The notes beneath the pieces were generated by a model, which ran no database searches, was not told the origin of the DNA, and worked only from the letters and a program-made list of their open reading frames with translations. A DNA stretch of 64,000 nucleotides from NCBI GenBank assembly GCA_034359265.1, contig CP136891.1:15576501-15640500 (forward strand), in the 5' to 3' direction. Shown here piece by piece: positions 36,517 through 49,618 of the stretch. The position numbers and the translations under genes are program-made. Source of the DNA: Canna indica (taxonomy: Eukaryota; Streptophyta; Magnoliopsida; Zingiberales; Cannaceae). Numbering within the stretch: position 1 is the stretch's first letter; every line of letters starts with the position of its first letter.

Positions 36517-38080
36517 ACCTGCGGTTGTCTCTACTAATTTTGGTTCAACCCAAAATCTCACATCAAACCAAGATTTGGGTTAAGATTACGGAGCAGTTTT
36601 CCTAAACCATAATAAGGATCCGAAAATTCTCAAATTCATAACTTTTTTTTTTCAAAACCTTCATAATGCCCTCGAGTTCGTTCGGGTATTCGATTTCATA
36701 AAAATTTGAAAACTTCTATATTTCTTCGGAACGTATTTATGTAATTGTAAATATAGCACATTATATTTATCACTTTTCACTTAATTATTTCGGTTCTATA
36801 CTTTTATAAAGTCTAGAACTTATTATATTCTTAAAAAATTCAAGATGTTATTTACGAAATAAACTCATTAAAAATATTATATTATATATCTTGCATTTAT
36901 CATTATAGTTATCAAAACATGATGAATTGATCTTGCTTATTCTAGTTTCATACTTTTGAGAAAGTCTGAAATCTATTATGTTTTGAACTTTTACAATAAG
37001 TCTGAACCGAATATCCAGATCGAACTCAAGGACATTTCAGAGATTTTTTTTAAAAAAATATGAATCTTAAAATTTTTGAATCATTGTTATAGATCCGAAA
37101 ATTTTTCTGATCCATGTCGTGGTTTAAGGTTATTGCTCCACGATAAAAACTGGATTAGATGATCGAGCAAATGCATGCCGTATTTCCATGGGACACCAAA
37201 CAGCGAGTGTAGGAAGGGGAAAGAAAATAAAAGATGACAAGTCACAATCAACTTCTCTTTTAGCATTGACACTAATGTTCTATATTATCTCACAGATTAG
37301 GTTAGGTTTTGAAATTTAATTACTTTAATCCAGAATCAGATAAATTTGGCCTAATGAATTAAATTAATCCCATAAACCAAAATCAGTGTTTAATCCAAAT
37401 TATGTTTCTTATTATTGTCAAACTAAACCAATAATATAGTATTTTTAAAATCTGATTTGAATTTAGAAACATTGGAGGTTTAATCCAAAAGAAGAAAAAA
37501 AATAATTGTATGAGATTTCTGTTCACAAGACAAATGTTAAGGGTTATTCTATATATGGTTCCATTAATTAGTCAATTTATTAGATTTAAAGGAGAAAGTG
37601 AATTTTTGACCCAAGGACATGTGCAATTGTTAGAAAAAGCCCAACAAAGTGTTTTTGCACTTGGAATATGTTTCCAAAGATGTTTTTAGCGATGAGCTTC
37701 TTAGAAAATCAAAATATTGTATCAAGATATATATTGTTGTTGGGATTGATTCTAGAGCATGAAAAAGTTTCATTAACTCATGAGTTTTTCGTTCTTTTGG
37801 AATCAAACTTGTATTCCTCCTTTTTTCCCTAATTTTTTGATCTTGCATTTTAAGAGAAAAAATCCGCGTATGTCTTCTTTTGGTTATAGTATTTTCTCTT
37901 TCATCTTTATGGTGATTTTGTACCGATAAAGATTAAATAGATGTGCTTGCTTGATTTTTAGCTTTAATTTATTGTGCTCAATTTTTCTTTATTTATCATA
38001 TATTTGTATATGTTGTTTGACATCCCAATAGGATTTGAAAATCCCAACAATGATATCAACATGGCACAATTTCATGCACT
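36517..38080. other. AT-rich intergenic
   Basis: No gene recognised; ORFs are short and without domains. Confidence 0.5.
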
Positions 38081-38533
38081 CAAGGGGTGATAATTTTATT
38101 CACATTCGTCAATTAAAAACGTATCTCCACAAATAAAAATAGATATGAATACAAATACATATTTAAAAAATTTGTACCTGCGCAGATGCAGTGCGGACAC
38201 GAATATGAATGTGAATCTGTCTCGTACCTACATATGAAAAATTATCATTTTTACTCATATATAAGTTATTTAATATATATTATATAGGTAAGTTTTAGGT
38301 AAATAACATATGAAATTCTAATAAGTTACTAATTGTTATAGTTTTTAATAAAAGAAGTTATTATCATTTTATTAAATATATTATTTATTTATTTATTTTT
38401 ATTAAATATGGTGCAGATGCGGATGATCATAATATGATGTGGTATATTCATATCCATAATGGATGCAATGTGGATATGGATATGGTGCGAATAATACAAT
38501 ATCTACATCATATTCGATCTGTTGTCATCCCTA
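38081..38533. mobile_element. AGGGGTG-type element, GCGGATATGG-word variant
   Basis: Left end AAGGGGTGATAA, right end TTGTCATCCCTA. Flanking octamers CATGCACT and CCTACACT match at 6 of 8. The interior is built from GATGCGGA, ATATGGATA and AATACAAAT words. Non-coding. Confidence 0.5.
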
Positions 38534-41500
38534 CCTACACTATTGTGCTCACATTTAGAGCTTTTAGTCATTGCTAAATTTTTCATATTTTGACTTTTTT
38601 TAATTAGATTTGATCTTTATACGGTGGTTAAATTGTAATTTGACATGTTATTATCGTTTGATTAATAATTTGGTATTTTAGTTATTTATTTCATGGCTTA
38701 TGCAATTTTCAGAGATCTGAACATTTTTGTCCCATCTATATCCAGGGCATAAATTTTTTGGCACTTAGAGAAGTAAAAATGTTTTGTCTACCCTGTAAAC
38801 TATAGTCAATTATGCTATTAAAAATTGATAAATAGATAATTTTCCTCGTTGAATTAAATTTCTTTAACACATACATAAATCAATATTATTAAATACCAGC
38901 ACAGCAGCACTTGTTCACTCCACTTGTTTACAATTAGTTTTGTATTCTAACTATTTGAATATCATCCAAGGCTGTGAAATCATTTATCATCTTTTGCACA
39001 TAAATCCTGGGTTGTTTTTGGTTTTAAGTCTACTCCACGGTTGACTTTTTTGAGCCATTAATCTATAAAGTTTGACCTTTTGAGTGCTTAGTTTATAGTT
39101 TAACTAGTCATGTTGTTCAATTATCCAGCTAATGCAAGTCTATAGAGAGCTTAACTATTTTTATCTTTCAGGAAATTGAGAATAATGGGCATAAATATTT
39201 GATTCTTACAAAGTCAACCTTCATAATAATTAGATTATAGTTCTTCTCTGGTTCTCCCTTAAAGGCTTAATCTACATCTTGACTAATTTTAATCCATAAG
39301 CTGGGTTTCCCATGTTCTAGTGTTTAAGATATTGTTTGAATTTTTTTTGCTAAGCTTGATTGCTTAGCTAATACAGTTTAACTTAACTGCTATCTTATAG
39401 AATTACCAAAATCTTATTAGCCACTTCCAAATCATCTAAACTGTTGATTTAGAGAAGATTGACTGAAGATTTGCTCATATAAATGAACAGGGAAAGTTGG
39501 TTCACTTGAAAACTCAAACATAGAATTTTCTGCTCTCAGTTCACCCACCATCAAAAATCTCAAGTAGGTGCAACAGGGTTTTAACTATTAGCATATAGCT
39601 AGCATATGATTAGGAGATGCCCCCATAATTAACCTGGCTGTCATGCAAATCATGAGGTGATAAGCCAATTATATACTAAGGATAGGTGTACTAACTCCAC
39701 CCTCAATAAGTGACTGTGACAGCACTTATTCTATCTAACAACTACAACCTTGAGGCAGTGTGTCAAATTTACAAACAAGTTAATCTGAGTCAACTTGTAG
39801 GTACTCTACTCAGCCAGCATAAAAAGACAACCCAACACAAACATGTAGAGATATCAAAATCACAAGCACTATGTGGTCGGGTACTTGGAACATAAATTGG
39901 GTGAGCAAGGAAACAACTTACCCTCTACCATGAGCCCAGTGGTCAGCTCCGGAGAAAGCGGCGAAGATAGCAGCCTACCTCCTCTTCAGCCATGCATCCA
40001 CCAATCACATGCCCAACACATCACATGAGCCACCATCAACTCAGTAAAGGGGGGAAGACAGCAGATTCTGTGGGGCTTCATCACCTACACAGAGTAATAA
40101 GAGATGTACAACTCACCAACCCACCCATGAATAATTGCAAATCTCGCTTAAAATCTTAATGCAGGCTTTCTTTCATGGAATAGATGAACCAAACAGAGCA
40201 AGGTCAATAAGTATGTGACAGAAGAACAGAGATAACTCACACAAGTAAAGAAAGGGAAAGGTGAGAAGATAATACCAATCACCATATCCACATTGGCAGA
40301 GTCATATGAGAATAGATGAACATGAGAATCATATGGGGTTCATCTTGTGACGAATAAATGCCTCTTCAACAATGATTGCAGACCAGCAACAGCCAAGCAC
40401 AGAAAGAGACCATATGGCCACTGAAACATATGCCAAAAACATATTATTTCTGTCCCACAATTGGGTCCCCCACAATAGCCAACATAAATAACTTAACCGG
40501 ACAATAGAAAGTTGCAACATCAAACAGATCGTTACTATGTTACAGTAACGATCAAAAAGATGTCATCAATGACGATTCTTTTTGAGATGACAATTCTGTC
40601 CTGAATCATTAAGCATATTTTCAAACCAAGACACTAAAAGCTGCAAGAGATTGATTGTGATTATATTATCAAACAGCTTATCACTAAAATCTTTAGCACT
40701 TGTAGTTTTAAGTTATTTTAGATATAATTCACATGCAAGAGAAGTCATCGACAATTAATTACACAATCTAAAAGCTGCTCAATCCATGTAAGTATAATGA
40801 ACCCCACAATTAAACCAACTAGAAGATTAATAAAGAGATCAAATATACAAAACTCATATGAAATATATACTTTTCTACAGGCTCTCAATCAAGAATTGTT
40901 TACAATTGGATCATTTCAACTTAATGAAAAAACAGATTATCTAATATCAGCAAGCAGAAGAATGCCATCAACTGTAGCAACAACTGCCATCCTACGTGCT
41001 CCAGCAATGGACATGTCCAATTATTCACCAGCTCCAGGTTACAGCTTTCACATATTAAACACTAGTTTGCCTTGTGCTCTCCCCTCTTGGACTCTGCAAG
41101 AGTAACCAGTGGAAGTTCTTGTTTAGTCACAGAACAGCTCTTTATCGAGTGTGGTGTCATTCTAGAAGAAACAATAAAGAGGAAAGTAACCTATGAATGA
41201 TGCCTGAATTTGAATAAGATTCTGCGAAGACTTGTGAGTTAAAAAAACCATTTCCAGCATTCTCTGTGAAGCTGCAGATGATCTGAACTCTTCAATTCTA
41301 CAGTACGATAACAGGGTAACCATCTTCTCTTTGAGGACAAGAGTTTACAGAGTTACCACTAGATACAATTATATAATACCATCACTCCATTCCGTAACAG
41401 TTGTATCAGAACTGGAGGCCCTGATATACAGAAGAAAATCACATGCTGAAACAGAGAACATTACATGAAAGGTATGCCTGGAACTGCAACATTGAAAGAG

Positions 41501-42924
41501 TTATACCATGTTTATAAGTACTTTCAGAAGCTTTTTTAAAATTAAATTTAGTTTTAACAGGACAAATCACATCTGGTTGACAGGACAAAAACACCTTCCA
41601 GATCGATAACCATAATTTCCCAAATCAACAATTAAATTTTGACATAGTCATATGCAAAAAAAAAATTAAAAATCTTGCTTTACATGTTTGCAGTCATCTT
41701 CGAAAGTTGATCGTCCCAGCAGCAAAATTATGTTTGACGAATATTGTCAACAGGACTAATAGACATTTGCGGATGAAAATGGAATGTACAACAGCTACAA
41801 TCAATCTCAGGTTTGTGGATATGCTGTTCCAGCAGTTTGCTTGACTCAGGCAACAAAGCTTATAATACTTTCCAACGAACACAATTATGGAGCTAAGAGA
41901 TGAGCCAACATAAATTTCTTTCCAAAATCAATAAGTTCAGCACTTTCAAGCTATAGTAACAGTTGAAAGTAATAACTGTAAAATGTCCCTAAATGTTCTT
42001 TGTCGCAAAGATGTGGAAGATCATATCCAGAAAATTGATAATCAAGATTACAGGCATTTCAGCAAGCCTAGACTCCTCAGAAATACACTTGCTAAAAAAC
42101 TCAATGTCTATCCATTGCAAGAGGAAAGTATAAGCAAGTTCATAACATGCAGATTGTACAAATGCATAATAAATAGGTATTATCCATAAAATGTCACATG
42201 GTTTACCATGCGAGTTTAACAAATTATGTATTAGTTCCAGATCAGAGAGAAGTGATTAAGTTCAAGTTTACAACTGATTTCCACTGATGTAACGGTAGTA
42301 GCTTAAGAGATGCAGCCATTTCCTGAACTGGATACAGTACTTACAGCATCAAAAATTTAAATATAAGCCAATTTCTACAACCACAGATTAGATAATGAAA
42401 CACGCAAATGTGTTTTATGTTCAACACTTTCTGCTGTATGTCAACAAAAGCACAGAGAAATTCTAAGACTACGAATGTGGTCTGCAACATTACAACCAAG
42501 CTAGTTAAATCAGATAAAACCAAAATACATATAGACTATATATGTAATGTATATCTTACTATTTATACCTTCAACCAATTTGGATGATGTAGTACACCTT
42601 ATGGTCTAGCCCCATTCATAGAACTGGACAAAAAACAAAGAAAAATGGATAAAGAGTTCATTTGGAGCGTTGAAGCCTGTAAAACTCGTATATTTCTAAT
42701 GTAGTGTTAGAATTAGCACATACCAAAAGAAGTGGTATTTATAAGAGCTAGCTAGCAGGAATTTCACATCCTCCACTTAATTCTTTTGCGACGAACAATG
42801 CTAGACCAGGACATGAATTTCTACACTCACAAAGTGTTGCCATAATGGGCTAGCTTATAGTTGTCATAGAGGGCATAGCATATGTCCTTTCAAGTTTAAC
42901 TTTTCACTAGGGATTGCAACCTAC
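38534..42924. other. Intergenic, no gene recognised
   Basis: Less repetitive than most of the window. ORFs up to 102 aa (40797-41105) have no domain I recognise. Unannotated non-coding exons cannot be excluded. Confidence 0.4.
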
Positions 42925-43210
42925 TAAGAATAAAAGTATTGCTTGGGCCCTTCTCTAGCAAGGTAGGACCTTAAGCTGTTGGGATAAGTGGTTATGCAAT
43001 CAAACTTGGTAACATAACAAGAGGTTCTATGTACTAAAATATATACGCCCTGCCTAAGTGAATCCATGTGCTGAGTTTGGGCCAATCCAGTCCAAATCTT
43101 ATCTGCTTGCTCACATATGAAGGGGATTAATAAAAATATAGAAGTATAGATCAGTTCCTTTCCTAAAGACTTGTGCTTTTAGGATGATTGATCACCCAAT
43201 CAAATTTAAC
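42925..43210 (+). mobile_element. Degenerate TRIM copy (43.3-kb family)
   Basis: A diverged LTR (ATATAGAAGTATAGAT...GATCACCCAATCAAATTTAACA, about 43132-43210) is preceded by an internal region with GAGTTTGGGCCAATCC and by another diverged LTR and PBS-like stretch (CTTAAGCTGTTGGGATAAGT...CAAACTTGGTAACA, about 42970-43018). The order matches the intact copy 40 bp downstream. Confidence 0.5.
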
Positions 43211-43252
43211 AAAATCAAAAGTTGACCTAGAAAAATATGTAGAGGTCCCTAG

Positions 43253-43537
43253 TGTTAAGAATATAAATGAATATTCCTAAGAGCTTAAGCTTTTGGGAAA
43301 GTTGGTCATCCAACCAAATTTAACATGGTATGAAAGCAGAGGTCCTAAGTTCGAATCCTCCCAGCGTCAATAAAAAAAATATCTCCCAATCTCCCACCTC
43401 AATTAAGTCGATCCACTTGATGAGCTTGGGCCGCCCACGATTGAGGAGGAGAGTGTTAAGAATATAGATGAATAGATTGATTTGTTTCCTATCAGCTTAA
43501 GATTTGGGGAAAGTTGATCATCCAATCAAATTTAACT
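43253..43537 (+). mobile_element. TRIM element with 5-bp TSD CCTAG
   Basis: A 285-bp LTR element. LTR 1 is 43253-43325 (TGTTAAGAATATAAATG to ATTTAACA) and LTR 2 is 43454-43537, with about 11 extra bp and its final A changed to T. The PBS TGGTATGAAAGCAGAGG begins at 43326, directly after LTR 1. A purine-rich GAGGAGGAGAG tract precedes LTR 2. The flanking direct repeat CCTAG lies at 43248-43252 and 43538-43542. No ORF. Just after the PBS is GTTCGAATCC, identical to an RNA polymerase III B-box core. Confidence 0.85.
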
Positions 43538-44257
43538 CCTAGCATCAAAAGCAAACTTCATGTCAAGGGTGATCCAAGTTCTTATAATATAGAGACAATA
43601 AGAATACAGGGTCCAACGAATCAATAACATGTGAATATCCTTTACATGTCCAGTCCAGTTGTCCACCCAACTCAGCATGAAGAAAAATGCCACTACCTTA
43701 TGGTTACAATAGACACTCCAACAAATAGTTTTATACTATATTAGTCTGGTTCTTTTAAGTCCATGTACAATATGATGGTTAATTATTGGAGATAAATCAG
43801 AGAGAAAAGAACCACAAAAACATACTAAGGATTCGCTAAAAGAAACTAGAAAACTATCTATATTCTATATTGTTTCTAAAGAAGTTTAATTATGGAAGAT
43901 ACGAATGCTAGAGCATAACATGAGAAAAAGATCATACACATGAGTTAAGAAGAAAGCATGGCTTTATAATGAAGCAAAAAATGATTCTACCATTTTGGCA
44001 TTATTACCATAAAGAACAAAGGATATATAAAAGGAGAAGATAATTTACTTCGATTTTATGAATCCAACCATTTCTTAATCTATCTTCGATCATTGTATTT
44101 AATTATCTGGGGCGTTGAAAGCAAACTACGAGTTTAAACATTAGAATTCTAGTTGAAGAACAACCCTGATGGACCTACTGGAAAAACAATGTCAATCCAT
44201 ATGATCAAAAACGTCCAAAGTAATAGTAACCGACCCATCTATGATCTAGTCTATTTA

Positions 44258-44695
44258 CATCAGTCCAATCCAGCGTCATATTCTATAGCTACAGTAGTAG
44301 TGTCATGATCTCCTGAATTCAAATCCACGATGTACTCTTTAGACCAATAGACAAATTATTTTCTACAAGGTGATTGTGAGATACTAGAACCATAATAGCA
44401 TCTTCACACCAGAATGCACCAACCACGTAAAGCAGAGTAATGTATGTATCTTTGATTTTGCAAAATCAATGTGATTCCAATCCATCATCATATCCTGTAG
44501 TTACAGTATTAGTGTCACAATCTCCTTAACTCAAATCCATGATGTCCTCTCCAGACCCACAGACAACATACTTAACCTTATTATTGTTCTAAAATTGCTA
44601 GTTAGATATAAAACTCTAGAGCCATAATAGCACTTTCACATCAAAATGTAAAATCCATGTTTGATAAAGGTGAGCAATCTATGTATCACTGATTG
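44258..44695 (+). repeat. Diverged tandem duplication, ~212-bp unit
   Basis: CCAATCCAGCGTCATATTCT...AGTGTCATGATCTCC at about 44265 recurs as CCAATCCATCATCATATCCT...AGTGTCACAATCTCC at about 44477. Matching landmarks continue (AATCCACGATGT, CCATAATAGCA, AATCTATGTATC). Unknown class. Confidence 0.65.
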
Positions 44696-46357
44696 TAAAT
44701 CCACTACAATATACCTTAACTGATAAACCTAACAAACCAATAACTTCAATAAAATTAAAAGAGACCTATCTCATGCCAAATTGCCAATGGATGCAAAGCA
44801 GGTTCCTAGTCATAGATCCAAACATCAATGCCAATCAAGAATGCTCCAATTGCATATTAATGATTCCTCCTAGGATTTTCATCAGCTTCAAACTAACAAA
44901 AAAGAGAAAAGTGACACAAGGAACTGTACCAAGATAATGTCATCACATTCAATAACAATTTTGAAATTCTTATCGAATATGTTCAGCATACCATCTGATC
45001 AAGTTCATAACTTAACTAGCATCTTCCAACATGCTGTCAGCATGAAGAAACATCTCTAAGCTACATTAGCTTATGATGCAGCATCAGCATAGACGATAAT
45101 TGAAGGCAAATGTCATAATGATATATATGCATCCCAGTAACATGTGTTCTGCATGTGTATCAACAATTATATCAGTGACCCCATTGACAGTAAAAAAGTT
45201 CTCAAATAACAGTTCCAACTGAAGCTGTTAAAATATTTTTGGTAAACTTCCTTTCATCATGCTTGCATGACAGGCAGAGATTAAGCCTGAAATAGGAACT
45301 AACAGAATTGGAAGTACCGAATAACAAAACATTCTGGTGTAGCTCTAATAACAAGATGGAAGTGTTGCCACACTCTTCGAAGTGCAAAAAAATGACAACT
45401 CCACCATCATCACGGACCTATGGAAGCAATGTAAGAAGCCTCCAATTTTGGCCCTGGAAGAGGCATAATAAGAATCAATAATGTCCATAAAACTGAACAG
45501 GTAATTGGAATTAATCAAAAAGAGCCGTGGCATTATTAGTGCTAGTGCACAGAAAAAACTTCAAATGCTCATGAGATCTGAAGTTAAAGAATACATAAAG
45601 CATGATTCTTATCTAGCACAGGAGATTGGCAATCAATCACTGCAGTAAATGCCAAAATTGCCCTCTATTATCACATATATGACAAACAACAGATACAGCA
45701 ACAACTAGCCTTAAGACCGTTAACAAATACAGAAACATTTTTCGCTTGGAAGTGCTTCCATCAAACAGAAGTCACAAGACTCACGACAACCAAAATAAGG
45801 ATGCTTATGTATATGCTAGTCAAGGACATACAAGCACAAGTCCACATGCCTTGGCATGAGTAATAAACTATCCAAATCAGGTATTTATGAATTGAACCTG
45901 CAAAAAATTTCTATAATGACATTTTGACATATACAAACCCCACGATCTTCAATTGGGAAATTAACCACCATAGCCTTAATATCGTGATGCTACAGCAAAA
46001 ACATACAACAATACTAAGGGTGCAAATGATGTGATCAACGATAGATGACCTCCATAGAAAACATACACACATAGTATTAATGGACATGCTGTACAAAAGA
46101 TTGTGAAAAAGAAAATAAGAAAAAAAAACTATCAAAATGTTCAAAGCTTCATTGAGAGAATATTTCATATATCTAAGTATTTGTAGTACAAAAAGATTTT
46201 ACCACAGGCTGTGGCAACCCTTACATTTAGAAAAGTAATTTGAACATTCAGTGTGCAGCTACAAGTTTGATACTCATCTTACACATGGAACAAATTTTTG
46301 AAACAATCCTGGGGCTAATTAGTAACTAAGCAAGATGTAAACATATCTGTGAATCAA
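44696..46357. other. 3' flank of the Agenet/ENT gene
   Basis: AT-rich sequence downstream of the minus-strand gene; it should hold the 3' UTR near 46100-46357. Minus-strand ORFs of 60-85 aa are hydrophobic by base composition and have no domain. Confidence 0.4.
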
Positions 46358-47800
46358 CTATGAGGTTCTGATAGCTATATCAGAATGCAACAAGTTTCTT
46401 AGCTCCACTAAATGCTCATCATTTGATATGTTTAACATTAGACGCAGATTTGTTATCAATGCTTCTCGTTCCCAACTTATTGGGCCAGAAGCATATAAAG
46501 CTAACAAAGTGGATCGATAGGCACTCAACTCTAGTTGATGAATTTCTTCTTGCAACTCCTCCTTTCTAGGAAGAGATGACTCTGTTTCCAAACCACAAGA
46601 ACTTTCAGCATGATCAGAATGGCTAAATGAATCTTGGTAATCATAAGTTACATTATACTGCTGTGACCTACATGGAGTGCTGCTGACACTACAACTACCA
46701 ACAGAAGATGAAGTACTTTCAGCATCACTAGGTTCTGAACTCCTTATGGAACGTTTTTGTTTATCTCGACCTGATATTTTCCTTCCTGCCACCATTTTAG
46801 ATGCAGTTGTTCTGTTGATTAAAGAAGAATGCATATATTTTTCATCCATAACTCTGACACGAGAAACAACAGCATCTACCTTTTCCAGACACTGAATTGG
46901 ATGATTGGTGATTACTCCTTCACGCCTCCCATCTTTCACAATTGCCCTCATCTTTCTTCTTCCATCATTGCACATTTCTACAGGAATACTAGATGGTCTT
47001 TTCTTCATTCCCCTTGGAAATATACAGCTAGTTTTATCAGTAAAATCATGACTTTGAATACCGAAATCAACCTTTGCAGAAGAGTTATCCAACTCTGCAC
47101 ACAATTGAGAAGCATGGTAACCAGAATTCCCTCCCTTTGAATGAGTGTTATTTATTTTTCCAGAATCCTGTTGCAAACAAAAGCAAAATTCACAGATCAA
47201 CAAAATGGACAAGGAAAAGCACTAATCAGGCATCATTGAGCATTGAGATAAATACGTAAATAGGTTCTATAGAAAACAAAGAAACTGGAGTTAGATCATA
47301 AGGAATGTAAATTACACCATGTTAACTTGGATAAAATTAGTAAGGGCAACAAAACATGTATACATTTGGGAGCAATATAATTCAACATATAGTTATGATG
47401 TTACCTTATGAATCAACGCCCACTTGTCGTTATGCCAGGTCAGCTGTATCCTTGTGTTGGATTTGAGAACTTTGAGCTCCCTGGAAGATCCAAGGAGCCT
47501 CACATAACAGAAATAGATATTAACCTTTGACACTTCAGCCAGCTTCCAGGTGTTATTGTCTAAGACCTCAACAACATCACCACAAATCAAATCATCCACA
47601 CCCCCAACCAGTGGAGGGAAGGGTCTGATGGCCTTTCTAGGAACCTTGTCCACAGCCACTTTGCTATCTGCTGGATACCCATCATATCTTACAGAATAGG
47701 TACGCCCATTGCCAGACACAATCTCAGCACTCCACCAAGAACCTGATGGCACCTCCCTCCTGGTCCACACTTCCACTCTACTCCCCTTCTTGAACACCAT
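46358..47800 (-). CDS. Tandem-Agenet and ENT domain protein (chromatin reader type)
   Basis: Coding exons 47800-47405 and 47167-46358 (GT-AG intron, phase 0) give 401 aa. Exon 1 holds two Agenet (plant Tudor/Royal-family) repeats: about residues 2-63 (VEVWTRREVPSGSWWSAEIV, then YSVRYDGYP) and about 68-130 (GDVVEVLDNNTWKLAEV). Exon 2 is a basic, Ser-rich linker ending in an ENT (EMSY N-terminal) domain, about 335-401, with HQLELSAYRSTLLALYASG, WEREALI and LRLMLN. Such proteins are thought to bind modified histones or RNA and act in nuclear chromatin complexes. The MVFKKG start is preferred over an in-frame ATG 45 bp upstream because the paralogue begins at the same point (MTFKIG) and an intron acceptor lies at 47834-47833. 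EMSY-like proteins have the reverse domain order. Confidence 0.92.
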
Positions 47801-48650
47801 GATAACTATGATCACGGCCCCACGTACAAACCCTAATAACAACAATGAAACAAAATAATCAATACGAAACCAATTTCATTCGATGACTGAACAAAGAACG
47901 GCCTTTTTGTTTTATTCTCAAGTCTTAAGACAACAGTGAATCAATCAGAAATTTCAACCATCATAGTAGAACATATTAACCAAAGAAAAGGAAAAGATTT
48001 ACTTCCAAAAGGAAAAATGAAAAAAAAAATCTAAAGGATACCCTTGATCTTCTGATATAGTGTCTAGCATCCACATAATTGCATGATAAAAGACCGTCAC
48101 AATAAGGACTAAAGAATCAAAATAATATTTTGACAACTTTTTCCAACGATGAAAAGTTGGGACGGTTTCAAAATTAAACGACGCGAATACGAAAGACCGC
48201 ATCCAAAAAAAATAATATACTCGCATTTCCCCGTTCACGCATCGTCGAGTACGGCGCAGCAGATTGACTAAGTAAAAGCTCCAAAGAAAAAACTCGAACA
48301 GCCGCCTATCTTATTTAATTAAACAAAACAACACAGCACAAAAAACCAAAAAAAATCAAAACCAAACTGAAAAATCCCGAAACAGAAAACAAACATCATC
48401 ATAAAATTCGACAACGATCAAAGATCAACCAATGCACAAATGATTCCAGGATCGCAAACGAAGCAAAGAATTAAACATCGCCGCGACCAAACCATCAGGA
48501 AAAAAATAAACTAATTAAAAGAAGAAGAAGAAGAAGAAGAAGAAGAAGAGCCGCAAGAGATCACCTACCTTCAACAACGACGACGAGGGATTGAGATCGA
48601 TCGCTCTCTCCGCAGTCTATTGAATCGATTCCCGGATGGCTTTTACCTTC
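47801..48650 (-). other. 5' UTR of the Agenet/ENT gene, with intron
   Basis: Non-coding exon from roughly 48640 to 48569, intron 48568-47833 (GTAGGT...TTATTAG), then UTR 47832-47801. The donor and acceptor contexts are mirrored in the paralogue (intron 61128-60606). A (GAA) repeat of about 29 bp (48521-48549) lies in the intron just after the donor. An intron in the leader is common in constitutively expressed plant genes. Confidence 0.7.
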
Positions 48651-48910
48651 TCCCACATTACAAGACGAAGTGGAAAATTGAAGGGAATTTGTATATATCG
48701 GAACCGAGGCTGCGCATCAAATCCGGTTGATCGCGTGCGGTTCGAGTCCGGGCTTTGCGATTGGCGAAGGGGATGATCAACGGTTGAGATCGTGTGGAGG
48801 GAACGGACGGCGAGGATTGGATGATGATATCTAGGGCTAGGTTGAGAGTATAAGCAAGCTTTTGTCCAATTCTTTTGCTAACGTGGTGGCCAAGCTTTTC
48901 GTCGCCAAGG
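48651..48910 (-). promoter_or_regulatory. Promoter side of the Agenet/ENT gene
   Basis: Shares ordered short blocks with the upstream region of the paralogue (61200-61410): TCCGGGCTTTGCGAT, GATCAACGGT, GAACGGACGG, AGCAAGCTT and GCTAACGTGG / GCTAAACGTGG. Conservation outside the transcribed region suggests regulatory elements kept after duplication. Confidence 0.6.
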
Positions 48911-49094
48911 AGAATGACTTGTTGGCTTGGGACTAAAAATCTAATATTGGAAAATAATTATTATTATTACTATAATTAACTAAAATTAAAATTAAATGAA
49001 ATCTTGGGAGGAAAGGAAAGTGGGCAAAGGATGATTAAGACTTGTTTGGAGTGTGAAGTTAGGTATCAACCATCACTACTAGCTTTAGAAAATC

Positions 49095-49618
49095 AAATAA
49101 TAATAATAATATTTTTTCTTGTAAAAAAATATAAGAGTGTGTAAAATTCAAAATAGTTCGATGCAATTCGATAGGAGTGTCCAATCGATTTAAACCGAAT
49201 CGAACCGAAATTTTTTTGGAATGAAAATCTAAATCAAAAATTGAACTGAATATTGGATGAATCAAATTAGATCGAACCGATTATTTTCGGTTTGATTCAG
49301 TTCGATTTTGTAATTGAACAAATCGAACTTGCGAATTTGATTATTTTAGCTTGTTTAAACGAGGAAGAAGAAAAACTTGTTTAACGAGATGATGCATGCA
49401 TGCACTAATCGAACCAATGAATTTGGCTATTTTTCTTACAAAATTTAGTTTTTGATTCGGTTTGATTCCCAAAGTATGAAAACCAAAGCCGAACCGATTA
49501 TTTCTTATTCAGTTTTAGTTCGATTTTGAACTAAACCTACCAGGGGCCAAATTGAATCAGACCGATAATTTCGATTCGATTTTTTAATTCAATTCGATGT
49601 GAACAGTGGACAACCATA
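49095..49618. mobile_element. AGGAGTG-type element and flank, copy of 52300-52817
   Basis: The element core 49172-49618 starts TAGGAGTGTCCAATCG and ends CAGTGGACAACCATA. The block including the upstream AATAAT run and TTCTTGTAAAAAAATA matches 52300-52817 for about 490 bp in the same orientation. The interior is GAATCGAACCGA-type words. Flanking octamers CAATTCGA and CAATTTAG match at only 5 of 8. Confidence 0.6.

Noticed and set aside
40535..40556. Small palindrome CGTTACTATGTTACAGTAACG
   Set aside because: Too short and isolated to support a function.
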